Source of the DNA: Jacaranda mimosifolia
Lineage: Eukaryota > Streptophyta > Magnoliopsida > Lamiales > Bignoniaceae
Direction of reading: 5' to 3'
DNA length: 64,000 nt
NCBI GenBank assembly: GCA_018894105.1
Contig: CM032119.1
Location: 17,501,246-17,565,245 of the forward strand
In this document: positions 1 through 11,312 of the stretch, one piece after another
Layout of the letters: the number at the start of each line of letters is the position of its first letter
How positions within the stretch are numbered: the first letter of the stretch is position 1
Notes under the pieces: generated by a model
Database searches by the model: none
Seen by the model: the letters and a program-made list of their open reading frames with translations, nothing else
Told to the model about the DNA's origin: nothing
Program-made: the position numbers and the translations under genes

Positions 1-382
1 TAAAAATTAAAAGAAATATGAATTCTAGCATATGTCGGTGAGATGCACCGAAAATGATTATATGATTAAATAATTTATTTTATAATAATATTTATTTTAC
101 TTCATATGATTAAAACATGGATTGTAATTATTTTTAACCTTTAATGAAACAAAATCTATTACTATTTAGGTAAAATAATATGAATATTTCAATTAAAAAT
201 ATTTTATTTAAAGATAATTTATATTTAAATAAATTGTAGAACATCAAGAATTGCTTACTTATACAACAATTTGTAAAATGATAAAATTAAAAAAATAAAT
301 AAATTAATTAAGAAAATAAAAACAGTGCAAAATATTTTACTAAATACACTTTTTAAATTAGATATATATATATATATATATA
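1..382. other. AT-rich flank, no gene seen
   Basis: Very AT-rich sequence ending in a (TA)n run at about 362-382. I see no open frame, splice structure or repeat of note. The TA run directly abuts the proposed Helitron 3' end, which fits the known preference of Helitrons for insertion between A and T. Confidence 0.6.
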
Positions 383-1339
383 CTAGTGAAGGGGTACCGC
401 GCGAGGCGCAGTGTTGTGCTCGTTTAACTAATTAAATATATTTGTCTATATTATGTATATTTTTTTAATAATTTAAGAATCCAACAAAAACCTGCAACGA
501 CAGTTTTAGGAAGTAATAAATACATGCATGATAATACCAAGCAATATGAGTATTATCTGGTCATTACTAAAAGCTATTAAAGAAGCCAAATTTGGAATTA
601 TTTGCAGGATAAATGGAAACGTGTAGATTAATATTAAATTAAATATCTCAAGGGGAAAATAGGACAAATGACATTAGACTATAGCCAATCATGAAAAAAC
701 CCCACTCTGCGACAGTTGGCAGCCTGCCCTGAGATTCAGGGGTTATAAGAAAATAAATAAATAAATAATCCACCCTTTTTCTACCTACTCATGTAGGTGA
801 TATTCCTTCCAATAGGTCACTAACTTGAGATGGTGCGTAGTGTACTTCATGTATTTCACCAGCGGAATAAACATTGTTTGACAGGTAACTATCTAGCTAA
901 AACAATATCCACATTATTAGAGTTCATATTGGAGAAGGAAGAAGAAGAAGATTATTTGTTCAGCAAATCAATTACGTAGGTCAAAAGAAAAATATTCAAA
1001 CACGTAGTTTGGACTTAGGACACAGATCATAAGTTGGGTGCAATTGTTTCTGATTTCAAAGAAGAGAATACTCAAATTTATGACGTGGAATTGGGACAAA
1101 AACGATGACTGACCTTTTCTATATATGTTTTCGAACATGTCAAAAAACTGTTATTTTATGGATGTCTTGATTGGTAAAAAAAACTCTTCAACTTCAAACT
1201 TCATACCAAACTATTTGACTTAATAATAATCAAGTGAAATGGTGACTAAAGAAACTTATTTGACTCCTAAAATTGTATCAGAAAATCTTGCACAAAATTA
1301 CACAAACAGAAAGTAGAAAATCAAACAAGCCTTCGATAC

Positions 1340-1572
1340 CTGATTAGAAAAGAAAATTCTCCGTCCTGGATGATCTTTTCTGGACTGAACCCAAGAATTG
1401 CAGGGAAAATGCAAAGGGCCACATGTACGTAAATCCTTCAATTGTGATGCTTTCTAAGAAGAATTCTTGCTGGTGATTATTAACCACTATAATTGCACTT
1501 AGGATCCCAAAATTTGAATCCACCACAAATTCTGCAGTATAATTTACTCTTTCAATTTTCAGGTTAGATTTT
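1340..1572 (-). pseudogene. 13-lipoxygenase exon 2 fragment (PLAT domain)
   Basis: The exon lies between an acceptor (TTCTCCAG, AG at 1574-1573) and a donor (CAG|GTATCG at 1339). The translation reads VNYTAEFVVDSNFG, then HHQQ-like EFFLESITIEGF. After a frame change it continues GPLHFPCNSWVQSRKDHPGR and RIFFSNQ. This is the PLAT/LH2 beta-barrel region of plastid type 2 (13-) lipoxygenases. The frame breaks near 1432-1440: seven bases (ACGTACA) lie between the GF and CGPLHF codons where the family has a single residue, a net 4-bp insertion. No later lipoxygenase exon (catalytic domain) is visible downstream to position 1. It is a broken gene fragment and cannot encode an enzyme. The identity is strong; which LOX gene was the donor is unknown. 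Confidence 0.85.
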
Positions 1573-2377
1573 CTGGAGAAAAAAAGTTTGAGAAAATCAC
1601 ACACTTTTCAAAATACTTAAAGAACTTTGCAGCCTTTAACTTGTCAATCATTAACTACTCATTTTCTCCTCTTAAATCCTATTAAGTATTTAATACTTAC
1701 CACAAAAATGGGATCTTTTAGACATTTATGGCATAAAATGTGACACTAAATTAGTAATAAAATATTTAAATAAATAGAAACAACCAAGAATCTACAAATA
1801 ATAGCTATTAAGTTGTTTGGAATTTTTCCAGCAAAGAAAAATAACTTATTTGGATCAATATCATTGCTAACAAGCTGCAAAACAACATTTCTTCCACTCT
1901 TATCAGTAAAAGCATCCAAATGCTTGCTTAACTAAAACCTCCTTAAAATCCTGTTTCACATCTCAAGAAGGATCCAAAAGAATAAAAAATTGCATCTTTA
2001 ACCATAGAATCATGGAAGACAGGTGAAAGACTGCCACATAGAAAACATACACCTCAGAACAGAAGCCACATTAAAAGATATGCCAAGAGTTTAGGTACCA
2101 ATATCCTCATTTTTCATATCTAAAGCATAATAAACTATCCTAAAGATTATTCTCATATAGATGCTACTACTAACAAACATCCCAAGCACTCATCAATATA
2201 CTTCTAATACATGAACCTAAAACACTAAAAGAAGATCAACCAAAATAGAAATGTTGGAAAATGTAATTTGACAAGTGAAAAGTATCCTTCAGCAAATTTT
2301 ATGGGAGATAATAAAACATATCAGAATATGTGCTGCTCAGGTGAAACAAACTTAAAAAGACAGAAAATAAAGCAAAC

Positions 2378-2440
2378 CTCAGGACCAAGGAACCGCTCAT
2401 AGCCTACATCACAAGAATATGGAGGATAAGTCAAGACCCA
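2378..2440 (-). pseudogene. ARP3 (actin-related protein 3) exon fragment
   Basis: The minus-strand translation PPYSCDVGYERFLGPE ends exactly at a donor (GAG|GTTTGC, exon end 2378). The peptide matches the conserved APYSCDIGYERFLGPE segment of plant ARP3, the actin-like subunit of the Arp2/3 complex. In the family, VFFNPEIY-like residues follow in the next exon. That next exon is not found downstream. The 5' side runs into unrelated GC-richer sequence and a poly-T tract (2479-2510), so the exon is truncated there. It has the same strand as the lipoxygenase and WRKY fragments, consistent with capture by one element. It is a fragment only. Confidence 0.75.
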
Positions 2441-3149
2441 ACATCCCACTCTCCCCATGGTGCGGTGCACCTCCAGATTTTTTTTTTTTTTTTTTGTTTT
2501 TTTTCGCCATTGATGTTCATTTATACAGAAATGCATACCATGTTTCATGTTCTAATTTTGAGACCACATACAAAGCGTATATAACCAAAAGGACCACATA
2601 TACAGAAAGAAAGATTCTGTGTATCTATATAACTTTTAGCATCTCAAGAATCATCTTATGAACACTTGCAAGAGTGATAAAATCAGAAAACAGGTATGTT
2701 AAAATCAAGAACAAAAATCAGAATATTGATGATATGACATAACTTCAGACGTCTAGAGAATTTTAGAATTATGTAGCAACAACATTCCCTTACTTATAAT
2801 AAAGAACCAAAATGTCATAAATAAAGACCATTACAGAAGCAGCCAAGTGATTTTGGGTATGAGATGCTAAATGAGGTTCACACGACACAGATCATTACAT
2901 CATCTGGAATGGAATTACCACTCAACTGTCAGCAATAAAATATGAAAGGGAACAAGTTGATCCACATAGTTTGAATACTCAAAACATGGCCTTCAGATGT
3001 CGATTCCAGCTTCAGTGTAACCTTAGGTAAATTATATCAAAATACCCCAGAAAGTTTAACTTCTTCAAACAAGAAATTATATTTACAGACCACATTTCCA
3101 GTCTGCATCAAATAAGCATATTTATATAGGTAAAACAAAATCTCCATAC

Positions 3150-3285
3150 CTGACTCTGGGTGGATGAATCAGATTCTAAAGAAGTGGTTTTCCTCTTTTT
3201 TTTTTCCAAAATCAGTGAAAGATCTGCCCCTTTGCTTTTGTCATCCGATCAGTTTCCTCCTTGACTTGCTTAGTTTCATGCTTCA
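3150..3285 (-). pseudogene. Unidentified exon-like fragment
   Basis: The fragment has good splice borders on the minus strand: acceptor AAATGCAG (AG 3287-3286) and donor CAG|GTATGG (3149). One frame gives KHETKQVKEETDRMTKAKGQ and then a stop. Another frame, after a 10-A run, gives KKRKTTSLESDSSTQSQ. The two halves look like one hydrophilic, charged coding exon with a frameshift near the homopolymer. I do not recognise the family. A further exon-like end (donor TG|GTGAGT, 3797) lies upstream at about 3812-3798 and could belong to the same captured gene. Confidence 0.35.
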
Positions 3286-5543
3286 CTGCATTTTAAGAAG
3301 ATGTAAGAAAATACAGATATGTGATGCATTTTATTCCAAATATCACAAAAATGCTGTTCAAGTAGAAGAAAAACTTTGGAATCACAAGAAATGATGTTAG
3401 TATATTTATTGTTGTTTCATAATACTAACAACATGCAGCAGGGCAATGATATAACGCATGTAAAGCAATTCAGATTATCAATTGAGTTTGAAACATATAA
3501 TCAAAAGAAAATGTGCGTATTTATCAAATTATAAATTTAAGTATAATAGGCATAATAAGAATTATACATTCAACATGATCAAGGCATAACATAATTCATA
3601 TATTCAACATGATACGATATCCGGAAAAGCCAAAAATTACATAACAAACTGAGGCATCAAAACAGAAAGAACATGCGATCAGATTACGTAATTTAAAAAC
3701 AGGAAATTAAAGAAACTTATCTAAGATCCTGTATCGCAACATAACCAAATCACAGACGAATTCTGTTTGTCTTAAAGAAATGAACTCCCCGACTCACCAG
3801 TGCAACGGATACATCGCTGCTCCTCCCAGGATAAGATGGTCCAGAAGGATCAGGTGCACTCTTTCTCGTTCACTTCGAACAGTAACTCAATTCGCCGGAA
3901 TCAAATAGTCGAAGCTCAGTTGAAGATAGGGAGATATGAGAGAGGATACGTGAGTAAGCAAGAAAGGAGAAAGACTGCGTTGTATGTGTTAAGTCTGCCA
4001 GTGGCGGACTCTTTTAATTATGAAATAAAAGTAAAAGAGTTATAATTTTTCATCGAAGGATTTAATTTTTCATGAAAGTTTAAATTAAATAGGTACATTA
4101 TTTAATTTAAATGATGTACTCCGAAAAAATCATTTTCTCTTACATTCGCATGTAGTTCATTTTGTGTAATAAAGCCTATCTATCGGACCACATTGCAATA
4201 AAGTACCGAAGTGATCAAGATTAATTAAGATTGCTTGTTTCCATTCATTTTGTGGCTTCAAGTTATAATGTCACTGTTTGTTAACGTGAGTTTTATATAT
4301 AGTATTGTGTTTTTCCCTTTCTAGTAGTTTTAACTTCAATTTTCGTCTTTTTTGATATTCAAAATTTTGCATTAAGACAATTTTATTAATCATTATTCTC
4401 TTTTCTTTAATTAATTTTTATGTTTTATTTGAACTTTTACACGTCTATCCAGAATAATTCGCTTAACATATTCACACATTTTTGCTAGTATTCACACATA
4501 GCAACTTATTAAATTGAATAAAAAATGACATTCACACTTCACAAAATGATAGAAGAGTTCCATTTGACATTTTAATTTAAAAAAAAAAAATAGAACTTTT
4601 TTGTCTTTTTATTAATTTTGGAAGATCATTGTTGTGATTTATCTTTACTAAAAATATGTCCTTTAAGAAGCAATTAGAATATTATATGACCAAATGATTT
4701 AAGTTCTATCTTGTTACTATCATTTAATTTATTGTCTTAATTATTGAATAATCTAAATATAGCTTTTATTTATGAGGAAAAAATAATTTTATTTTAGGAT
4801 AAAAAGTAGACACCCAAAACATGTAGCATTGATCCCAACTTTTTCCCTGCATTTCTAAATGTGCCGGAAACTCATTTTGGCGAAAAGTGCAATCAGAAAG
4901 TTAGAAGGTATCCATTTCACTCAAAATAGTGAAAATAAAACAAATGATATTGTGATTAAGTTCTAACACGTCATTTAATTTATATCAAATTCTCCAAATA
5001 CCATTTAACCAACAAATAAACTAGATAAAGAATCATTATATTATACTATAAAAATAAATCAAACTCATTACTAATATAATATTATCAAATTGAGTAAGCA
5101 AAAAGAGAAATACAAATACAAAATAAAAATCACAATAATGACACATATTAAATTGATAACGATGTGTTTAAATGAACTGAACTTCCACATTGAAATCCTT
5201 ACCATAAGCTATTCATGACTTTCAATGGCATAATTTGCATTATTTCATTCTAGCAAATATTTAAAAAATATAAACAACAAAATACGAAACAATATTCTAA
5301 TTTTAGTGTTTGGAATATTTTTTTATTGATTAGTTTCTTCATAATGAAAAATGAAAAGTTGCAGGAATTAATCTGTTGGAATGATTTGAATTTGGTAGTT
5401 GAATTTGTACTTCATAAATTAATGAAGGTACTTTTTCCTATAAGAAAATTAATGAAGGTACTTTATTTTGATATTTTTAAGAGAATTTACACAATTAATT
5501 GCTTATTAATTGGTGAAATATGTTATGTTTTAATGACTGGTAT

Positions 5544-6030
5544 CACTACAAGAGCACAGGGCTTTAGAGACGGAAAGTTCTGTCTCTATGTTCCAATTTT
5601 CCGTCTCAAACTAAATTTTGAGACGAAAATTTCCATCTCAAAATATGTTGGTGATGCCACCGTGGCAAATCCACAAGACGAAAAAAATTTCGTTGGTAAA
5701 TTCTAAGATAGATTTTTCTCCGTCTCAATTTCCATCTTAAATAATGACTAATCATCTCCAATTTGGAAAATGTATCTATCTTTAATTCTGTCTCAAATTG
5801 TCTTAAGTTCCGTCAGCATTTTTGTGAGAATTTCGTTGGTAAATTAGTCTTAAAATTAGTCTTTAATTTATCTCAAATTTGTCTCTGAAAATAACATTTT
5901 GATATTCAAACTATCCATTATTTGTCACATAATTGTCTTCAATTCCATCTCTAAATTTGTTTACGAACCGTCTTTGATCTATCTAAAAATTGTCTTTAAT
6001 TCTATCTATAATTTGCCTCTAATCATCATA
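5544..6030 (+). mobile_element. CACTA transposon end with subterminal repeats
   Basis: CACTACAAGAGCACAGGGCT begins at 5544 and is followed by many copies of a GAGACGG/CCGTCTC-like word. Examples are TCCGTCTC, TCTCAAATT and GTCTTTAATT repeats through about 6030. Plant CACTA (En/Spm) elements begin with CACTACAAGAAA-type inverted termini and carry short subterminal repeats bound by their transposase. No matching inverted end (TTGTAGTG) was found to the right inside the window, so this is a lone, truncated or very diverged end. It sits inside the proposed Helitron and could have been captured or inserted later. Confidence 0.65.
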
Positions 6031-7433
6031 TTTGATGGTTATTTTCTTACAAATTTATAGATACAATGTTATTTTTCCAAAATTAATGCTATAAAATAGC
6101 ATATAGACCAGCTCATCATCCAACATCATATTTAATTAGTGAATAAACTAACACAAATAAAATCATTAGTTTCTAATCTTATAAGATAACTCTTCCACAA
6201 AATAAATGTATGCACATCAACAAATCATTAATAGTTCAAATAAAGCAGTAACCAACCATTATAATATCAATGAAGGGAAAGATCCATTCCTTATGCACAA
6301 GTACTTCATATTTCTAACAGGGAAAACTCATCCAGTGTTATTAGTCATAATTACAGGAAACATTGGCTTGTTGGACTAGACCAGCCAATGCCCTACAATT
6401 AAGACATCAAGATGTTGTTAAAATAATAGATCAAATTACAGATAGACAAACTGATTCCAAAGGTTCTTTAAACGATAAAAAACTCGACAAGATGAAACTT
6501 ATCCTAAATATGACTTACGATGCTTAAAAACAAGATGACAGAGTTCTGCCACATCAATGTAAAATCTTAATGCAGTCATATGCTGATACAACCACTGAAA
6601 ATTGAACATGGTGCTGGAAGGATGGATAGATGGCATTCTGAAGATGTCTCTCCACTTTATATAAACTTTCATTCAATTGGGTCTAACAACAAATGCATTT
6701 CTCCCTACAAAACCAAAAAACTGCATATATTAAGGGATGATAAGTTTAAGGTTGTTCATGACAAAACAGGAATAAGAAAATAAGTAACTTTAGCCAAACA
6801 CCCTCTTAATTGCACCAATATGTCAAAGATGATAGGTAGCTGAATTTAGATTCAAGGGCAAATCTAAGGAAATTACTATGACACTTGATCTAAAAAACTT
6901 CCAAATATAGGCATATACTAAATTATCATAAAGAAACTATCCCATGTTCTGCATATGGATGATAAAAAACTATTCCGAATTAAGCATATTAAACCATTTC
7001 AAATATAAGCAGGGGTTGCAAATGCATTAAGCGAGAGAATATAACCAGACTACCCATTGACTCCAAAGAAAATGTACCTCCACAAGGAACAGAAATCAAT
7101 TTATATTTTTGCCAAATAGTAAGGGATGTCAGACTTTCTTTTTCAATGAGAAGAGTAACCCCAGTCCCAAACATTTATATTCAATCATGGTCTTCCCAAA
7201 CTCTAAAAATCTAATCAATTCGACCATCCAGCTCCAGCTTATATGTATATTGCATAATTAAGCCTTGCATTTGAGAATCCAAAAGATCAAGAAACTGGTG
7301 ATGAGTGAAACGTCATAAATTGTAGATTAGGTTTCGCTAATTTTATGTTATTTATCATCTTATATTATCCTTAGTCCCTCAGTCAAAAAAACTGCAAAGT
7401 TTTAATTCAAGATTTTTTCATTGCATAAGCATC

Positions 7434-7434
7434 T

Positions 7435-7480
<46 letters not shown>

Positions 7481-7481
7481 A
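7434..7481. repeat. Compound microsatellite (TA)n(GA)n
   Basis: A TA dinucleotide run at about 7435-7458 passes directly into a GA run at 7459-7481. It is a simple sequence repeat with no coding meaning; the short minus-strand ORF that crosses it is spurious. Confidence 0.9.
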
Positions 7482-7688
7482 TAAATAAATAAGAAATTTG
7501 TGTAGACTACAAATAATGCTTGCTGGATTCCCATCTAGAATATCAATAATGAAGATTGAAGGAAAGAGGAATTGTCCAATAAAGGAACAGTGGAGGAATA
7601 TCAATAATAGGCACAAATTTCTCCTAGTGGAAGAGATAAATGAAAATACCAAATGACATCATGGATTCATGGTATACAAAAATTAGCT

Positions 7689-8073
7689 TCAAACCTGGAT
7701 TATTGCTCCTCATGTTCCTTGAGTGGTGTGCTGCGCTTTTATCACCTAAACAAAATTCCATTTACATGTTATTTTGAGCCATAATCATAACTTTATAATG
7801 AATAGCACACTTAAAAGAACACCATAAAACATAAAAATAAAATTTACTCCTGCCTTTTCTGGTGTCAAGCTCTTGTTTCTTGCCTCAGTCTCATATGTTG
7901 AATTGTGGTTTATACCCAAACTGTCCTTAGATGGATAAACATCTTCAGGATCATTTCTGACACCAACAGAATCATTACAGTGCTTTCTGGCTTCACACTT
8001 CAAATAATGTTTATTCTCTCCACCTGAGAACTTTGTTATATTCAGGTACTCATGGGCGGCATTCTTTTTGGTG
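7689..8073 (-). pseudogene. Unrecognised captured exons
   Basis: Directly after the lipoxygenase exon 1 piece, the minus strand keeps an open frame of coding character. It contains NAAHEYLNITKFSGGENKHY, CEARKHCNDSVGVRNDPED and STYETEARNKSLTPEKAG, and stops near a possible donor (GGA|GTAAAT, about 7848). A small second exon-like piece lies at about 7756-7706, between acceptor TTTGTTTAG and donor CAG|GTTTGA. Its frame gives DKSAAHHSRNMRSNNP. The composition is hydrophilic, with no membrane segment or known motif that I can place. It is likely from a third or fourth donor gene, but the family is not recognised. Confidence 0.4.
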
Positions 8074-8232
8074 GAGATCCTCACTAATGGCTGCAACAGG
8101 GGTTGTCCTCCTCACACCTTTTCTAGCCACTTGTTGTACTCTCCTTCCATCCAAGGGTAGAAAAACCCTGTTCTTTTGCTGACCCCAAACCAGCCTAGTT
8201 GGTGAAGCACAAAGAAATGAAGATTTTTCCAT
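8074..8232 (-). pseudogene. 13-lipoxygenase exon 1 fragment (plastid transit peptide)
   Basis: The open frame reads MEKSSFLCASPTRLVWGQQK, a basic stretch, then RKGVRRTTPVAAISEDL. Plastid 13-lipoxygenases carry this kind of N-terminus: a Ser/Arg-rich transit peptide followed by a PVAAISEDLVK-like start of the mature protein. Similarity stops at ISEDL, where the sequence switches to an unrelated frame. The rest of exon 1 is missing. Exon 2 of a lipoxygenase (1340-1572) lies on the same strand 6.5 kb downstream. They may be pieces of one captured lipoxygenase gene later separated, but that is inference. Confidence 0.6.
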
Positions 8233-8257
8233 TAGAGAAGAACAGAACTATATCACC

Positions 8258-8910
8258 TTTTCTTGATCGGAATATCTGCAAGTTTTGAGCTAATTACTGG
8301 CACTCTAACTGTTCTCTTCACCGTATATTTCCTGCAGAATCAATTTTCAGTTAAATTTGTTGCCTAAAAATTAAAAAATAAATTCCAATAATTGTTGAAT
8401 AATTTATAAATCTGTAAATAAATTGTTATTTGCTGCTTCAAAATGAGATTAATCTTTAGGAACAAAGAAGTTATGAAGCAATTAAATTTCTATAATAAAT
8501 TCTCTGAATTAATCAGCTAAAATCAATATATACCTCTTTTTGCAGTGGCAGTGAGAAGAATAGGAGGTTTTGCTAGAGAGGTTATCAGAATGGTCATGCT
8601 CACGACACCTCTTTCCAGAGAGCGGTGGTTTGCCGGCAGAGATCGCCGGCGCTAGAAACATGGACGACGATCCACCCTTTCCATTGGACACGCTATCTTC
8701 GCCAGTAATCGTCGACACAAAAGTTGAAGATGAGTTTCCCGAGGTCAAGACAGCTGCCGATAAGCTGAACCCTTCCTTACCCACCACTTCACTCTTATGC
8801 TTCCCAAAAGGAGCGTTAGCCTTGGTGAAATCAAGCATCAACGACTGAGCTGCCACCGGAGCTCGCTCCGCTGCCGGTACGGGAGAAATTTCTTCCCTCA
8901 GCTCCTTTTT
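8258..8910 (-). pseudogene. Group IId WRKY gene fragment lacking the WRKY domain
   Basis: Exon A (about 8910-8534) encodes [20 protein letters not shown], later [20 protein letters not shown], a [13 protein letters not shown] segment and CHCKKR. It ends at donor AG|GTATAT (8533). After an intron of 195 bp, with acceptor TTCTGCAG (AG at about 8340-8339), exon B reads KYTVKRTVRVPVISSKLADI P. This is the plant zinc-cluster (PF10533) region and conserved linker that precede the WRKY domain in group IId factors. The intron lies at the place usual for that group. Right after LADIP the frame gives IKKR and a stop, so the WRKYGQK zinc-finger domain and the N-terminal part are both absent. It cannot bind DNA as a WRKY factor. 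A retained intron shows that genomic DNA, not cDNA, was copied. Confidence 0.85.
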
Positions 8911-9320
8911 TTTGATAATTCCCTAGCTCCCTTTTTTACTCATGCCAGTTTACCAAAAGATTTGATAAATTAAAGAAGAAAGTGAGGTTTACCCTGATAA
9001 ATTTTGAGGCGCAGAGAAAGGACAGCGTGGATCGTAAGAGAAGCAAGATGAGCACCTATATTTTCTTCTGACTCTACTTTAAAAAAATTCAAAAACCTTA
9101 TATTTTCTTCTAACCAGGCCACCATTAAGTGCAAGCAGACAAAATAAGGAACAACCCTCCCAGCGAGAGGTACTATTTTATCAAGCACAATACATTTAAA
9201 CGCTGTTGTTTTACAATTACAAAACGGGAAAAAAATATGCAAAAAGGCAGCGTTCACGCGCGAGCAACTATTCACACGAGCTTTCATGCTTATATAATAT
9301 AATAATATATATATATATTT

Positions 9321-9960
9321 ATACATACATATTTTGATATGATAAATAAGCAAATAATTTTTTTTTTTTGGTAATATAAAGCTTTTTCGTGTGATTTCTT
9401 AATAATGTGGAAGTTATGGTTACAATTTTCACGATATTTGAAAATTTTAAATGTTAAATATTTTTTGTTAGAGTAAATATATAATATCTTTGTACTTTAT
9501 CTATGAAAAAAGCTTACATTAGGTTATTAATTATTTGATAACTAATTCAATAAGTAGTTTGTAACATACAATTTTTATAAGTTAAAATATCTCTTAATTT
9601 CCACATAACTTTGATAAGTAAAATTTATTTATTTTATTTATATATGCAATTATTTTATTATTTTTGAAATTATGAATTAACATATATTATATACATAAAT
9701 AAAATAATAAGTAAATTTTTAGTATTCATTTAAAAATAAAATATCAATCTCTTATAAGTTTTTTTTATAATTAAATTATAAAAATTATAAATAATTAAAT
9801 GAATACTTACTTTTAGTCAATTTTTTTTATCTCACATTATTAATCCATGTAAAAATATTTTTATGAATTATTATAAGCAAAAATATTAAAATAAATGTAC
9901 GTGTTATAATTATAAAATAGTGTAATTAAATATGTTAAAAAAATATAAAAATTGATATCT
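9321..9960. other. AT-rich intergenic sequence, nothing recognised
   Basis: Very AT-rich, with many short A and T runs and no credible ORF, exon or repeat. It separates the proposed Helitron 5' end from the LTR-like block at 10 kb. Confidence 0.6.
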
Positions 9961-9984
9961 GATAATGGTATGATCTGCTTGGGG

Positions 9985-10960
9985 ATATACTAGGCTTTGG
10001 CCCAATGTAGTTGACCGGATAAGGGGTATGAATAATGTTCAAGTGTAGTCAGGTCAAGTCCTGCAACCAGTAAGAAACGTTAGGCTAGCCGAGGAGTCAT
10101 CGAGTAAGGTATTTCAAACAAGTCAATAGGTATTCGATCAGATAACAAAGTGATAGAGTGAGGGCTTTAAGTGATAATATGAGCATACCTTGCTGAAGGG
10201 TGGCAATGGAATATTTATAGCCTTTCTGGAGAGCTTTATATGCCAATGATGCCCTTTCTTATACAGAGAGGGCATTTGTCCTCACCTGAGAACCTTTAGA
10301 TCTTTTTTCTTTTGTGTACTTTTCCATGTAGCGTCTCCTCCAGCTTTATATGACATAGCGGTACGATGGAGGCGTGCACCACTCTGGTTCTGCAGAAGGG
10401 TGATACAGGAGATGGCATGCACTATTAATGCGAAGGCACGCCACCTATTAGAGCATTTAATAGGGTAGAGAGGTGTTTACGACCTATTCAATGTGACTGT
10501 GCCCGGTGGCGTGGAGTGCTCTAAACTACTCTGATCGACCTCTTAGGGTCGAGATGTATTCTCGTGCACGAGTCATTTGGGCACACTCTGGTCGAGGTGA
10601 TGGAACTATATTGGATTCAAATGCCTTCCTGGTTGAGGGCTGAATGGTTGTTCTCGAGTTGATCGACCACACTCTGGTCAACTGGGTAAGGTGTTGATAC
10701 TCGCGCTGACAGAATGACCTAATGAGGGCTTGGACCTCGATAATCTGGTCGATTGTTAATAGACTGGCCCTGAAACCAATTGGGTTGTCCCATATCATAT
10801 CTTTTGTTTGGTCAATCACTTGGTTGATTATCGTTAATGGGCTGGCCCTGATACCAATTGGGTTGTCCAATATCATATCTTTTGCTTGATCAAATGCTAG
10901 TGGGCCTGTTGGGCTATCACATATCATGAGTCTCCCCACTCCCAAGTCCAAATCAAGCTA
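9985..10960 (-). mobile_element. LTR-like retrotransposon fragment with a 68-bp tandem duplication
   Basis: A block of higher GC than its flanks, with no protein domain. On the minus strand it holds TATA-like and U5-like stretches that resemble, by eye, the LTR-like sequence near 30.8 and 60.5 kb. Two copies of a unit with CTGGCCCTGA and CCAATTGGGTTGTCC start 68 bp apart (10774 and 10842). On the minus strand each contains GGTATCAGGGCC or a near variant, reminiscent of a methionine-tRNA primer-binding site. The 141-aa minus-strand ORF across 10526-10951 is largely made of this duplicated unit and has no known motif. The ends are not defined. Confidence 0.4.
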
Positions 10961-11312
10961 ATTTTGACATAATGTTACATTTCATACTTTCAAACTTTTT
11001 TCCCTTTCTATTTTATATTTCTACCTTTTATTTTTTGTACAAAATTTTTATATAGATACATTATATTAATATGAATTTCAAAGTTAATATTTTTTAAATT
11101 TAATATATATCTAAAAAATATATAACCTAAAAGCATATATTTAATTATCTCAGCGGATGCGGAACGGTGCACTCTACACTAATAATAACATAGGTAGATA
11201 TAGATTATCTTTTTAGAATGCTATATTTACAGACGTGGCAAAAAATTAAAACCTGAAATGGACTCAAGATGAAGATGAGCCTATATCTGATTGCATTCAT
11301 TCCTCACTCACG

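Larger units (their letters stand above)
383..9320 (-). mobile_element. Probable gene-capturing Helitron
   Basis: Read on the minus strand, the element ends at 386-383 with CTAG followed by a T in the flank. About 10 nt upstream lies a short hairpin (CTGCGC, loop CTC, GCGCGG; one G-T pair). Hairpin plus CTRR plus host T is the Helitron 3' signature. The 5' end is less certain. The minus-strand sequence around 9320-9240 (TA-rich start, then an AAGCATGAAAGCTCG-like stretch) resembles plant Helitron 5' ends, but the canonical TC is not clear. Between these ends lie fragments of at least three host genes (lipoxygenase, ARP3, WRKY), all on the element's own strand and with introns kept. This points to DNA-level capture, a known Helitron habit. 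No Rep/helicase gene is visible, so it would be non-autonomous. The 3' end is seen directly; the 5' end and the unity of the whole are inference. Confidence 0.6.

Noticed and set aside
2419..2661. 80-aa + strand ORF with poly-Phe
   Set aside because: Produced by the poly-T tract opposite the ARP3 fragment; no coding support.
5326..5706. 126-aa + strand ORF
   Set aside because: It runs from AT-rich flank across the CACTA end into subterminal repeats; no domain and no codon character.
7623..7632. CTAGTG as a possible right CACTA end for the 5544 terminus
   Set aside because: The inverse reads CACTAGGAGAAATTTG, which does not match the 5544 end beyond CACTA, and the 3-bp flanks (TAT and GAA) differ.
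10526..10951. 141-aa minus-strand ORF
   Set aside because: Half of it is a translated 68-bp duplication in an LTR-like block; no recognisable motif.
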